NCBI GenBank assembly: GCA_963815355.1
Contig: CAWFGJ010000007.1
Coordinates: 73,286 to 137,285 of the forward strand
Length of the DNA: 64,000 nt
DNA from: JAPUEK01 sp963815355
GTDB lineage: Bacteria > Pseudomonadota > Alphaproteobacteria > Rhodobacterales > Rhodobacteraceae
Direction of reading: 5' to 3'
Below are positions 42,993 to 53,800 of this stretch, one piece after another. Numbering within the stretch: the first letter of the stretch is position 1; every line of letters starts with the position of its first letter. The position numbers and the translations under genes were made by a program. The notes under the pieces are model-generated. The model saw nothing but the letters and a program-made list of their open reading frames with translations, was not told where the DNA came from and did not search any database.

Positions 42993-45590
42993 TCAGAACG
43001 GAACGTCATCAACCTGATGGGCGGGCACGACCCACCGCGCAACGATCTTTTTAGAGCCCGCATGGTCAAATTCGACGTCGAGCTTATCCCCTTCGATGGC
43101 GACGACCTCTCCGTAGCCGAATTTCTGGTGAAAAACCCTGTCGCCCAAAGCGTAGCCCGAGACCGCCTCGGCATCAATAACCATGTGGCGGGCCTCACGC
43201 GGCTGGCTGACGGGGCGGGTGGCGCTGCGGTCTTGCATCCGCCGCCAGCCGGGAGAGTTGTAGACATCGGCCCGCGTCGCGCGCTCTTCCACCTGCGAGG
43301 AAAACCCATGCGCCGCCGCGCCAAAGCCGCCGCCGAACAGGCCGGGCGGGGTCAGCACATCGACATGCGCTGCGGGAAGTTCATCAATGAAACGGCTGGG
43401 CAACTGGCTTTGCCATTGGCCATAAACCCGGCGGTTGGAGGCGAAGGAAATCGTGCACAACTCTTCGGCCCGGGTGATGCCGACATAGGCCAGACGGCGT
43501 TCCTCCTCCAACCCCTTCTGGCCGGATTCGTCCATGCTGCGCTGGCTGGGGAACAGGCCCTCTTCCCAGCCGGGCAGGAAAACCACGGGGAATTCCAGAC
43601 CCTTGGCGGCGTGCAGGGTCATGATCGACACCTTTTCAACCGCCTCTTCGGTCTCATTTTCCATGATCAGCGAGACATGTTCCAAAAAGCCCTGAAGGCT
43701 GTCGAATTGCTCCAGCGCCTTGACCAGTTCCTTGAGGTTTTCCAGACGGCCCGGTGCCTCGGGCGTCTTGTCGTTCTGCCACATGGAGACGTAGCCGGAT
43801 TCCTCAAGAATAACCTCGGCCAGACGCACATGGCTCAGGTCATTGGCGGGGGCGGTGTCGGGGATCAGGGGCTCAATCACCACGCCCTCGGACGGGGTGG
43901 TGCGCGCGGCGCGGGTCAGGGCGGCATGCCAGCGGTCAACGCCGTCGACAAAGGCGCGCAACTGCCCTGCCCCCTTGCCGCCGATACCGGAGCGGGCCAG
44001 CAAGCCGCGCGCGCCGTCCAAAAGGCTGACGCCCTGGCCGCGCGCCTCACGCTGGATGTCTTGCTGGGCCTTGTCACCCAGACCGCGCTTGGGCAGGTTG
44101 ACCACACGCTCAAAGGCCAGATCGTCCTCGGGCGACACGGCGAGGCGGAAGTAGGCCATCGCGTCGCGCACCTCCTGGCGTTCATAGAATCGCGGGCCGC
44201 CGATCACCCGGTAGGGCAGACCGATGGTCAGGAAACGGTCTTCAAACGCGCGCATCTGGTGGCTGGCACGCACGAGGATCACAATTTCATCAAGCCCGAA
44301 GGCAGTTGGCGAAGGCGCATTCTGCCTGCCAGCTTGTGTAAAGCTGTCTGCTTGCAGGCGGGTTACCTCATGAGTGTCACCACCGGGGTTCATCGACGTT
44401 GCATCGCCCTTTGACCGGCGGTCAGCCTCTTGATGCGCGGGTGCCGACCGCGTCTTGCTTCGGCGGGCCGCAAACTTGGATGTCCCCCTTTGGAGCGCCT
44501 CTATCTCTTCGCCGATCCAGCGGGCCTCTTCCTCACCGTCCCAATGGCCGATGAGGCGCAGTTTCTCGCCCGCGTCGCCCGCCGTCCACAAGGTTTTACC
44601 CAAGCGGCCCGCGTTCGACTCAATCACCGCAGAGGCGGCGGCGAGGATATGGGCGGTCGAGCGGTAGTTTTGCTCCAGCCGCACCACGACCGCGCCGGGA
44701 AAATCCTTTTCAAACCGCAGGATATTGCCCACCTCGGCCCCGCGCCAGCCGTAGATCGACTGATCGTCATCCCCGACGCAGCAGATGTTGCGGTGGCCTT
44801 GGGCCAGCAGGCGCAGCCACAGATATTGGGCGACGTTGGTATCCTGGTATTCGTCCACCAAAAGATAGCGGAACCGGTTCTGGTAGTGGGCCAGCACATC
44901 GGGGTGGCGCTGAAAGATCGTGACGCAGTGCAGCAGAAGGTCGCCGAAATCGGTCGCGTTCAGGGTGCGGAGGCGTTCCTGATATTGCTCATAAATCTCT
45001 GTCCCGCGGCTGTTGAAGGCCGAGGCTTCGGCGGAGGGCACTTTATCAGGGGTCAGGGCGCGGTTCTTCCAGCCATCGATCAGGCCGGCCATCAACCGGG
45101 CGGGCCAGCGCTTTTCGTCGATATTGGCGGCCTGGATCAACTGCTTGAGCAGGCGCACCTGATCATCGGTGTCCAGAATGGTGAAGCTGGAGCGCAGGCC
45201 CACAAGTTCGGCATGGCGGCGCAGGATCTTGACCGAGATAGAGTGGAAGGTGCCCATCCACGCCATGCCTTCGGCCACATCGCCCAGCAGGCGGCCCACG
45301 CGCAGCTTCATCTCGCGGGCGGCCTTGTTGGTAAAGGTCACCGCCAGAATCTCATTCGGGCGCGCCCGGCCCATCTGCAGCAGGTGCACGATGCGCGCGG
45401 TCAGCGCCTTTGTCTTGCCGGTCCCTGCCCCGGCGAGCATCAGGACCGGGCCATCCAGCGCCTCAACCGCGGCGCGTTGCGCGGGGTTCAGGTCATCCAG
45501 ATAGGGTGCCGGGCGCGCCGCAAGGGCACGTTGGCTAAGCGGCACTGCGGCCTCGAATGCGTCGATGTCGTCCATCTCTCTCATCGGCAA
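42993..45590 (-). CDS. uvrD: UvrD/PcrA-type superfamily 1 DNA helicase with an insertion
   Basis: Protein of 865 residues. Helicase motifs in order: motif I LAGAGTGKT (53-60), motif Ia VTFTNKAAREM, motif II LLVDEYQDTN (about 243-252), motif III GDDDQSIYGWRGA, motif IV LEQNYRS, motif V IMTLHAAKGLEFPVV and motif VI EERRLAYVGITRA. The C-terminal end carries the PcrA RNA-polymerase-binding Tudor-like domain (ALGDRVFHQKFGYGEVV...). Residues 370-431 are a basic, Ser-rich insertion not expected in the family. Roles are nucleotide excision repair and clearing of stalled complexes. Start at 45590; a later ATG is possible. Confidence 0.92.
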   Translation of the reverse strand: MPMREMDDIDAFEAAVPLSQRALAARPAPYLDDLNPAQRAAVEALDGPVLMLAGAGTGKTKALTARIVHLLQMGRARPNEILAVTFTNKAAREMKLRVGRLLGDVAEGMAWMGTFHSISVKILRRHAELVGLRSSFTILDTDDQVRLLKQLIQAANIDEKRWPARLMAGLIDGWKNRALTPDKVPSAEASAFNSRGTEIYEQYQERLRTLNATDFGDLLLHCVTIFQRHPDVLAHYQNRFRYLLVDEYQDTNVAQYLWLRLLAQGHRNICCVGDDDQSIYGWRGAEVGNILRFEKDFPGAVVVRLEQNYRSTAHILAAASAVIESNAGRLGKTLWTAGDAGEKLRLIGHWDGEEEARWIGEEIEALQRGTSKFAARRSKTRSAPAHQEADRRSKGDATSMNPGGDTHEVTRLQADSFTQAGRQNAPSPTAFGLDEIVILVRASHQMRAFEDRFLTIGLPYRVIGGPRFYERQEVRDAMAYFRLAVSPEDDLAFERVVNLPKRGLGDKAQQDIQREARGQGVSLLDGARGLLARSGIGGKGAGQLRAFVDGVDRWHAALTRAARTTPSEGVVIEPLIPDTAPANDLSHVRLAEVILEESGYVSMWQNDKTPEAPGRLENLKELVKALEQFDSLQGFLEHVSLIMENETEEAVEKVSIMTLHAAKGLEFPVVFLPGWEEGLFPSQRSMDESGQKGLEEERRLAYVGITRAEELCTISFASNRRVYGQWQSQLPSRFIDELPAAHVDVLTPPGLFGGGFGAAAHGFSSQVEERATRADVYNSPGWRRMQDRSATRPVSQPREARHMVIDAEAVSGYALGDRVFHQKFGYGEVVAIEGDKLDVEFDHAGSKKIVARWVVPAHQVDDVPF

Positions 45591-45646
45591 AGGCTAGCGC
45601 GGTTCAGCGGCGATTTAAAGCGGTGTTCTTCGATTGTTCGCAAACT

Positions 45647-46234
45647 TTAAGTGTCTTGCGTCTCGGCACCGGGGGAGTTGTTGCCGTAGACGCTGCGCAT
45701 GCGGTCGGCATAGCGGGTGAAAAGGCTGGAAAACAGGGTCATGTCCTCATCACTCCAGCCCGAGAACACCTCAACCACGCGGTCCCATTTGCGATCGCGA
45801 AAGCGGGCAAAGGCGGTCAGCGCCTTGTCCGTCAGCACCAGCACCGACTTGCGCCCGTCTTCTTGCAGCGCCTCTCGCCGCAGATAGCCGTTCTGGATGA
45901 GGTCGGCGGCGATGCGGCTGGCGCGCGAGGGGTCGATGGCCATTTCCTCGGCCAAAAGCCCGATGGTGGCCGGTTCGGGAGCGGTGCGCGCGACACCGTT
46001 CTGGATGCGCGACACCGCCGTCAGGGCATAGAACTGTGACAGGTCAAGGCCGATGCCCAGTTCCGCAATGATCTGGCCGGGGATTTCGCCCTTCATCGAC
46101 ATGCGGTGAAACTGAAACAGCGCGATGTCGAGATCCAGCAGCGATTGGGCGGCGAGGGGCGACAGGCCCGCGATGGCCAGCCGTTCGGCAAGGCCCTGAT
46201 GAAAATGCGGCGGCGTTTTGGCAGAAGCGGTCAT
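45647..46234 (-). CDS. MarR-family transcriptional regulator
   Basis: Protein of 195 residues (start MTASAKTPPHFHQG) with a MarR winged helix: SQFYALTAVSRIQNG, TIGLLAEEMAIDPSRASRIAADLIQNGYLRRE (recognition helix) and the wing EDGRKSVLVLTDKAL. It is divergent from an MFS efflux gene, with a shared promoter region holding inverted repeats. The usual reading is a local repressor of the transporter, released by a drug or phenolic ligand. Confidence 0.88.
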   Translation of the reverse strand: MTASAKTPPHFHQGLAERLAIAGLSPLAAQSLLDLDIALFQFHRMSMKGEIPGQIIAELGIGLDLSQFYALTAVSRIQNGVARTAPEPATIGLLAEEMAIDPSRASRIAADLIQNGYLRREALQEDGRKSVLVLTDKALTAFARFRDRKWDRVVEVFSGWSDEDMTLFSSLFTRYADRMRSVYGNNSPGAETQDT

Positions 46235-46263
46235 GCCAAATCCCCTGCCAAGGACCAGCGCGA

Positions 46264-46326
46264 ATGTCAACAACATGATAAACGCATTTATGTGTCATTG
46301 ACATATAAATGCCTGCGCCCTACCTA
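46264..46326 (+). promoter_or_regulatory. MFS promoter with MarR-type operator repeats
   Basis: TTGACA (46298-46303) and TACCTA (46321-46326) are 17 bases apart, facing the MFS gene. The -35 box is part of an inverted pair ATGTCAA (46264-46270)/TTGACAT (46298-46304). Between them lies a second palindrome, ATAAACGCATTTAT (46278-46291). These suit a dimeric MarR repressor blocking both promoters. Confidence 0.6.
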
Positions 46327-46355
46327 TCCCGCCTGCCTTTTAGAAAGTCGTTTCG

Positions 46356-47937
46356 ATGTCGCACCCCGGTTCCTCGCCCAAGGCCCCTGCCCCGTCCGCT
46401 GGCCCTGCCCCATCCCACGCCTCGGCCCCCGCTGCAGCCCATGCGCCGACCCAAGCGGTGACCGGCTCTGCCCGGTTGGTGATCGGCTCTGTCGCCTTGT
46501 TGTTGCTGTTGGCGGCGTTGGATCAGACCATCGTGTCGACCGCCCTGCCGACCATCGTTGCGGATCTGGGGGGGTTGGAGCATCTGAGCTGGGTTGTGAC
46601 GGCCTATATCCTGTCCTCAACCATCGTCGCACCGCTGTATGGCAAGCTGGGTGATCTGTATGGGCGGCGGCGGATGGTCTTTATCTCTGTCGGGCTTTTC
46701 CTTGTCGGATCAGCGCTTTGCGGGTTGTCCGGGTCGATGACCGGGTTGATCCTTGGCACGCACGGTGCAGGGTTTGGGCGGTGGCGGATTATTTGTGCTG
46801 GCGCTTTCGGTGGTGGGGGATGCGATCCCCGCGCGCGACCGTGGCCGCGTTCAGGGTGTGTTTGCGGCGGTGTTTTCCTCGGCCAGCGTGATCGGCCCCT
46901 TGGCGGGCGGCTGGTTTGTAGAGGCGTTCAGCTGGCACTGGATTTTCTACATCAACATCCCGCTGGGCATCATTGCCGTGGCGACCTTTGCGGCGAGTTT
47001 CGCGCCGCGCACAGAGCGGGTGCGCCACAAGATCGACTGGGCGGGTGCGATTGCGCTGTCGGTCTGTCTGGGGTCACTGACGCTGGTGACCAGCCTTGGC
47101 GGCAGCAGCTTTGGCTGGACCTCGCCCACGGCCCTGGGGCTGGCGGCGGCGGCGGTGCTGTCCTTGGCGGGCTTTGTCTGGATTGAGAGCCGGGCGGAGG
47201 AGCCTATCCTGCCGCTGAGCCTGTTCACAAACAACGTCTTTGCGGTGACGAGCGGGATTGGGTTTGTGGCGGGTGTGGTGATGTTCGGGGCGGTGACGTT
47301 CCTGCCGCTGTTCCTGCAGGTGTCGCAAGGCTATAGCCCGACGGTTTCGGGGCTTATGCTGGTGCCGATGACGGTGGGGATCATCATCGCCTCAACCCTT
47401 GCGGGGCGGTATATGGGGCGGACCGGGCTTTACTACCGCTTGCCGCTGATCGGCTTGGCGCTGGTTACGGTGGGGGCGGTGTTGCTGGCCTTTCTGACCC
47501 GCCAGACCCATCCGGCGTTCTTTGCGGGCGCGCTTGTGGTGCTGGGTCTGGGCATGGGGCATATCTTCCCCGTGGTGACGACGGCGGTGCAAAATGCCGT
47601 GCCGCGCCATCAGCTTGGCACGGCGACGGCGGCCGGGGTGATGTTCCGGCAGATCGGGGGATCGCTGGCGGTTGCGGCGTTTGGCGCGCTGTTCTCGGCG
47701 CGGGTGATTGCCGGGATGGCGGCCCAATCGGGGGGTGTGCCGGAAGAGTTGCACATCGACGCGGCCAGTCTTGCCGCCTTGCCGCCCGAGCAGCACCAGA
47801 TGGTGGCGGACGTGATCGCCAACGCCTTGCACCCGATCTATTGGGTGGTCGCGGTGCTGGCGGTTCTGGGGTTCTTGCTGGCCCTGCGGTTGAAGGAAGT
47901 GCCGCTGACCAATCGGCAGGTGCCAAAGACCGAATAG
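46356..47937 (+). pseudogene. DHA2-family MFS efflux transporter with one frameshift
   Basis: A 14-helix multidrug-type transporter of about 525 residues in two frames. The first (from ATG 46356) has a Pro/Ala-rich N-terminus and the conserved LDQTIVSTALPTIVADLGG, then LGDLYGRRRM (motif A). Near 46757 one extra base breaks it; the second frame resumes with ARTVQGLGGGGLFVLALSVVGDAIPARDRGRVQG and continues to the end with the remaining helices. The rest is clean, so a sequencing error is quite possible. Regulated with the divergent marR-type gene. Confidence 0.8.
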
Positions 47938-48072
47938 GCCAGCGGACCGGCCAGCGTCGGGCGCGTCAGACACAGCCGGCAAACAATTGCCAGAGGCCCG
48001 GCCAAGTCTATTGCGAGTGCAGGGCTTTTACGCAATCTGACGGGGTTACTATCCTTTTAGGCGAGTTCCCCG

Positions 48073-50682
48073 ATGGCCAGTGTGAATGATCCCCGCTATT
48101 CCAGCCAGTGGCATTTGGCCCAGCTTGGCAACATGTCGGCCGTGTGGGCCGACTATACTGGCCGGGGGGTGTCTGTTGGGGTGTTCGATGACGGGTTGCA
48201 ATACACCCACCCCGACCTGAACGACAATTACGACGCCGCGCTGGAGTTCACCTACAAGGGCATCACCTATCGGCCAACGCCCGTGCAGTTGACGGGCGAG
48301 AACGCAGACGCGCATGGCACCTCGGTCGCCGGGATCATCGCGGCAGAGGGCAATAACGGGCTGGGCGGCGTGGGCGTGGCCTATGGCGCGCATCTGACGG
48401 GGGTGCCGATCCTGTCGGACAGCCGTTTGTTCGACGACGCGCTGCTGACCCCGGTGTTCAACCATGCGGCGGTGTTTGACATCATGTCGAACTCTTGGGG
48501 CTATGCGCCTTGGTTTGACGAATTTCAGTCCTTGGCCGACCCGGACTCGGTGTCGTCGCAGATCGTCAGCAGCTACGGTTATGCGGCGGCGGAGGGGCGC
48601 GGCGGGCTGGGCACGGTGATCGTGCAGGCGGCGGGCAACGATGCCTATAACGCCAACGGCGACGGGATCAACGCGGCGCGTTTCCTGATCAGCGTTGCCG
48701 CGTTGCAGCAGTCGGGTGCGGCGGCGAGCTATTCCAACTATGGCTCCAACATTCTTGTCGCGGCGGGGGCGGCCTCGGTCACGACCGATCTGACGGGGAC
48801 CGGGGGCTATAACACCGCATCCGGCGCATCGGGCGATTACACCAGCAGCTTTGGCGGGACGTCGGCGGCGACGCCGGTGGTGTCGGGGGTGGTGGCCCTG
48901 ATGCTGGAGGCCAACCCCAACCTTGGCTGGCGCGATGTGCAGGAGATTCTGGCGACCTCGGCCCGGCTGACGGGCAGCGGGCTGGGCGGGTCTTCGGCCA
49001 CCGAAGTGGCGGGGTTCAGCTTTCAGAACGCGGGGACCTGGAACGACGGCGGGCGGGCGATCAGTCTGGACTACGGGTTCGGCCGGGTTGACGCCTTTGG
49101 CGCGGTGCGGATGGCAGAGGCTTGGGCGCTGATCAACGACGACGCCCACACCAGCGAGAATGAGCGCCACGTCAGCGTGCGTGATGCGGGCAGCTATGCG
49201 CTTCCCGCCTCGGCTGCGCGGCCGACCACGGTGGCGCTGAACGTCGGCACCCATCTGGAGGTTGAGCATGTTCAGGTGACGCTGACGATGGCCTATCTGC
49301 CGGCGCTGCTGTCTGGGCAGGCGCTGTCTATCACGCTGATGAACGCGGGCGGCACGCGCATCCCGCTGGTTTTGCTTGGCGATTCGATTGCCGATGAGGT
49401 GACGGACGGGTTCACGTGGACCTTTGGTGTCACGCAGGCGCTGGGGTTGGACGCCTATGGCGACTGGACCGTTGAGGTGGCGACAGATGCCAGCTCGGGC
49501 GATCGGGGCCGGGTGTCGGGGGTCTCGCTGGATTTCTACGGCTCGGGCTGGAGCAACGACAACATCCACCACATCACCGCCGATTTTCTGACGGTGAACC
49601 GGCTGGATGCGGGCGACGGGCGCGACCGGGTGATCAGCGACACCAACGGCGGGCTGGACTGGCTGAACCTGTCCACCATCGCCAGCAGTGCGGCGGTGTC
49701 TTTGGTGGGTGGCGGGGCGATTCGGGTGGCGGGGGCGCTTTGGGCCACGGTCGGCGCGGCCAGCCTGATTGAGAACCTGATCACCGGCGATGGGGCCGAC
49801 ACGCTGACCGGCAATGATCTGGACAACGTGCTGTACGGGATGCGCGGGGCGGATGTGCTTTACGGCGGGGCGGGGCTGGACACGCTGTATGGCGGTGTGG
49901 GCAACGACAAGCTGTATGGCGGCGCGGACCGTGACCACCTCGAAGGGCAGAGCGGCAACGACTATCTGGACGGGGGCGCGGGCGATGACTCCGTGCTGGG
50001 CGGGGTCGGCAACGACCAGCTTTACGGCGGGTTGGGCGATGACCGGTTGCTGGGCGAGGACGGCGTGGACCGGATCGACGGCGGCGCGGGCAATGACACC
50101 ATATACGGCGGGTCGGGCGCGGATGTGATCAGCGACACCGGCGGCGGCGACGATGTGGTCTATGGCGGCACCGGTCGCGATTCGATCAAAATGGGCGATG
50201 GCAACGACATCTTCCATGATGACGGCGAAGCCAGCACCTATGGCGCGGACAAGGTTTATGGCGGCGCGGGCAATGACCGGCTGCTGGGCGCGGGCGGCAA
50301 TGACAGCCTGTATGGCGATGCGGGCAACGATTTCTTGCAGGGCGGGATCGGCAACGACGTGTTGTCGGGCGGCAGCGGTGATGATGTGCTGAACGGCGGC
50401 GCGGGGGTGGACCTGTTGACCGGCGGCAGCGGGGCAGACAGCTTTGTCTTCGCGGCAGGCATGGGCGCCGACCGGATCACCGATTTTGCCAATGATGTCG
50501 ATACGTTGGTCTTTAACGCCGACCTTTGGGGCGGGGCCGCGATCTCGGTGGCCGAGTTGTTGGCAAGCTATGCGCGGGTCATCGGATCGGCGGTTGTCTT
50601 TGATTTTGGCGACGGGGATATGCTGACGGTCAGCAAGATGCGCACGATTGCCCCGCTGCTGGACGACATCACCATCCTTTAA
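48073..50682 (+). CDS. Secreted subtilase (S8) with P-domain and RTX repeats
   Basis: Protein of 869 residues. Kexin-like subtilase domain (about 10-340): catalytic Asp in VFDDGLQYTHPDL (39/40), His81 in DAHGTSVAGI, oxyanion Asn189 in AAGNDAY and Ser264 in GGTSAATPVVSG. A proprotein-convertase P-domain follows (about 370-495), then RTX nonapeptide repeats (GGxGxDxLY type, about 578-800) that bind calcium, and a C-terminal hydrophobic secretion region (GDGDMLTVSKMRT). There is no N-terminal signal, so type I secretion is expected; no transporter genes are adjacent. Substrates unknown. Confidence 0.9.
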   Translation: MASVNDPRYSSQWHLAQLGNMSAVWADYTGRGVSVGVFDDGLQYTHPDLNDNYDAALEFTYKGITYRPTPVQLTGENADAHGTSVAGIIAAEGNNGLGGVGVAYGAHLTGVPILSDSRLFDDALLTPVFNHAAVFDIMSNSWGYAPWFDEFQSLADPDSVSSQIVSSYGYAAAEGRGGLGTVIVQAAGNDAYNANGDGINAARFLISVAALQQSGAAASYSNYGSNILVAAGAASVTTDLTGTGGYNTASGASGDYTSSFGGTSAATPVVSGVVALMLEANPNLGWRDVQEILATSARLTGSGLGGSSATEVAGFSFQNAGTWNDGGRAISLDYGFGRVDAFGAVRMAEAWALINDDAHTSENERHVSVRDAGSYALPASAARPTTVALNVGTHLEVEHVQVTLTMAYLPALLSGQALSITLMNAGGTRIPLVLLGDSIADEVTDGFTWTFGVTQALGLDAYGDWTVEVATDASSGDRGRVSGVSLDFYGSGWSNDNIHHITADFLTVNRLDAGDGRDRVISDTNGGLDWLNLSTIASSAAVSLVGGGAIRVAGALWATVGAASLIENLITGDGADTLTGNDLDNVLYGMRGADVLYGGAGLDTLYGGVGNDKLYGGADRDHLEGQSGNDYLDGGAGDDSVLGGVGNDQLYGGLGDDRLLGEDGVDRIDGGAGNDTIYGGSGADVISDTGGGDDVVYGGTGRDSIKMGDGNDIFHDDGEASTYGADKVYGGAGNDRLLGAGGNDSLYGDAGNDFLQGGIGNDVLSGGSGDDVLNGGAGVDLLTGGSGADSFVFAAGMGADRITDFANDVDTLVFNADLWGGAAISVAELLASYARVIGSAVVFDFGDGDMLTVSKMRTIAPLLDDITIL

Positions 50683-50738
50683 CCCGCGCCTGTGCGCTGC
50701 CGATGCCGCCGCGGTTTGGGCGGCGGGTAGCAAACTCC

Positions 50739-50788
50739 TTTGCAATTCTGTTGCAAATCTTTGTTGCACCTCTTGCGCTGCATTGCAG
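50739..50788 (+). promoter_or_regulatory. TGC-rich regulatory region of pyruvate carboxylase
   Basis: Two inverted repeats lie about 60-105 bases before the pyc start: TTTGCAA-N5-TTGCAAA (50739-50757) and CTGC-ATT-GCAG (50778-50788, inside TTGCGCTGCATTGCAGCAA). The second equals the CTGC-N3-GCAG pattern reported for PhaR operators. The first resembles sites of ScfR-type regulators such as PccR. Binding is not shown. Confidence 0.5.
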
Positions 50789-50845
50789 CAAGAATAGAGT
50801 GCTTACGTCAACCCGCCTGCCCTGCTGATTGCCCGGAGTGCTGCC

Positions 50846-53800
50846 ATGACCGAATTCAAGAAAATCCTCATCGCCAACCGCGGTGAAATCGCCATTCGCG
50901 TCATGCGTGCCGCCAATGAAATGGGCAAGAAGACGGTCGCCGTCTATGCCGAAGAGGACAAGCTGTCGCTGCACCGGTTCAAAGCCGATGAGGCCTATCT
51001 GATCGGTCAGGGGCTGTCGCCGGTGGGCGCCTATCTGTCGATCCCGGAAATTATCCGGGTGGCCAAGCTGTGCGGCGCGGATGCGATCCACCCCGGCTAT
51101 GGTCTGTTGTCGGAGAACCCCGATTTCGTCGAGGCCTGCGATCAGGCGGGCATCACCTTTATCGGCCCCAAGGCCGAAACCATGCGCGCGCTTGGCGACA
51201 AGGCCTCGGCCCGGCATGTGGCGACAGAGGCAGGGGTGCCGGTCATTCCGGCAACCGACGTGCTGGGCGATGACTTTGACGCGATCAAGAAAGAGGCGGC
51301 GGCGGTCGGTTATCCGTTGATGCTCAAGGCGTCATGGGGCGGCGGCGGTCGGGGGATGCGCCCGATCCTGTCCGAGGCCGAATTGGTCGACAAGGTGCGC
51401 GAAGGCCGCCGCGAGGCCGAGGCCGCCTTTGGCAACGGCGCAGGTTTTCTGGAAAAGATGATCATCCGCGCCCGCCACGTTGAGGTGCAGATACTGGGCG
51501 ACAAGCATGGCGCGATCTATCACCTGTATGAGCGCGATTGCACCGTGCAGCGCCGCAACCAAAAGGTGGTTGAGCGCGCCCCTGCCCCCTATCTGACCGA
51601 AGCCCAGCGGACCGAGGTTTGCGACCTTGGCCGCCGGATCTGCGCCCATGTCGGCTATGAGTGCGCGGGCACGGTTGAGTTCCTGATGGATATGGACACC
51701 GACAAGTTCTATTTCATCGAGGTGAACCCGCGCGTGCAGGTCGAGCATACCGTCACCGAACAGGTGACCGGCATCGACATCGTGCAGGCCCAGATCCTGA
51801 TCGCCGAGGGCAAGACCCTGGCCGAGGCGACGGGCAAGCAGCGGCAGGAAGACATCCACCTGACCGGTCATGCGTTGCAGTGCCGCGTGACCACCGAAGA
51901 CCCGCAGAACAACTTTATCCCCGACTATGGCCGCCTGACGGCCTATCGCTCGGCCACGGGGATGGGGATTCGTCTGGACGGGGGCACCGCCTATGCGGGG
52001 GGTGTGATCACGCGTTATTACGACTCGCTGTTGGTCAAGGTGACGGCCACCGCGCAAACGCCGCAGGCCGCGATCCGCCGCATGGACCGGGCGCTGCGCG
52101 AGTTTCGGATTCGCGGCGTGTCTACGAACATCGAGTTCGTGATCAACCTGCTGAAGCACCCGACCTTTCTGAACGACACCTACACAACCAAGTTCATCGA
52201 CACGACCCCCGAGCTGTTCCAGTTCAAAAAGCGCCGGGACCGGGCGACCAAGATCCTGACCTATATCGCCGATATCACCGTGAACGGGCATCCCGAAACC
52301 GCCGGGCGCCCCAAGCCCCATGCCGAAGCGCGCGCGCCAAAGCCGCCCAAAGCCCTTGCCGAGCCGTCGATGGGCACGCGCAACCTGTTGGAGCAAAAGG
52401 GCCCGCAGGCTGTTGCTGACTGGATGCGGGCGCAGACCAAGGTTCTGATCACCGACACCACGATGCGCGACGGGCACCAGTCGCTCTTGGCCACGCGGAT
52501 GCGCTCGATCGACATGATCCGCGTCGCCCCGGCCTATGCCGCGAACCTGCCGCAGTTGTTCAGCGTGGAATGCTGGGGCGGCGCGACCTTTGACGTGGCC
52601 TACCGCTTTTTGCAGGAATGCCCGTGGCAGCGGTTGCGCGATCTACGCGCCGCGATGCCGAACCTGATGACCCAGATGCTGCTGCGCGCCTCCAACGGGG
52701 TGGGCTATACCAACTATCCCGATAACGTCGTGCAAGCCTTTGTAAAGCAGGCCGCCGAGACCGGCGTGGATGTGTTCCGGGTGTTCGACAGCCTGAACTG
52801 GGTGGAAAACATGCGCGTCGCGATGGACGCGGTGGTCGAAGCGGGCAAGGTTTGCGAAGGCACCGTTTGCTATACCGGCGACATCCTGGACCCGAACCGC
52901 GCGAAATACGACCTGAAATACTATGTCGCCCGCGGCAAAGAGCTGAAGGCTGCAGGGGCCCATGTTTTGGGGCTGAAGGACATGGCCGGGCTGTTGAAGC
53001 CTGCGGCGGCGCGCCAACTGGTCAAGGCGCTGAAGCAAGAGGTGGGCCTGCCGATCCATTTCCACACGCATGACACCTCGGGTGCGGCGGCGGCGACGAT
53101 TCTTGCGGCCTGTGATGCGGGCGTGGACGCGGTGGATGCGGCGATGGATGCGTTCTCGGGCGGCACCTCGCAGCCCTGCCTTGGGTCGATCGTTGAGGCG
53201 CTGCGCCATACCGAGCGCGAAACCGGGCTGGATATTGCCGCGATCCGTCAAATCTCCAACTATTGGGAAGGCGTGCGCGGCCAGTATGCGGCGTTTGAAA
53301 GCGGCATCCCGGCCCCGGCCTCGGAGGTTTATCTGCACGAGATGCCGGGCGGGCAGTTCACCAACCTGAAGGCGCAGGCGCGGTCTTTGGGGCTGGAGGA
53401 ACGCTGGCATGAGGTGGCGCAGGCCTATGCCGATTCCAACCAGATGTTCGGCGATATCGTGAAGGTGACGCCGTCGTCCAAGGTGGTGGGTGACATGGCG
53501 CTGATGATGGTGTCGCAAGGGCTAAGCCGCAAGCAGGTCGAAGATCCGGCGGTTGAGGTGGCCTTTCCGGACAGCGTGGTCGACATGCTGCGCGGCAACC
53601 TTGGGCAGCCGCATGGCGGTTGGCCGGAGGGGATTTCGCGCAAGGTGTTGAAGGGCGAAGTGGCGTCTACCGCCCGCCCCGGTGCGGGCATGGAGCCGGT
53701 GGATCTGGAGGCGGTGCGCGCCAAGCTTTCGGCCGAGCTGAACGGCTTTGCCGTGGATAATGAGGATCTGAACGGCTATCTGATGTATCCCAAGGTGTTC

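Noticed and set aside
48049..50769. 906-codon frame antisense to the subtilase gene
   Set aside because: Its Val/Ala/His-rich repeats are the mirror of the RTX and P-domain codons. The sense frame has a complete catalytic triad and domain order.
51332..52477. Long minus-strand frame inside pyruvate carboxylase
   Set aside because: Mirror of biotin carboxylase codons; the sense frame is continuous for 1146 codons with all motifs.
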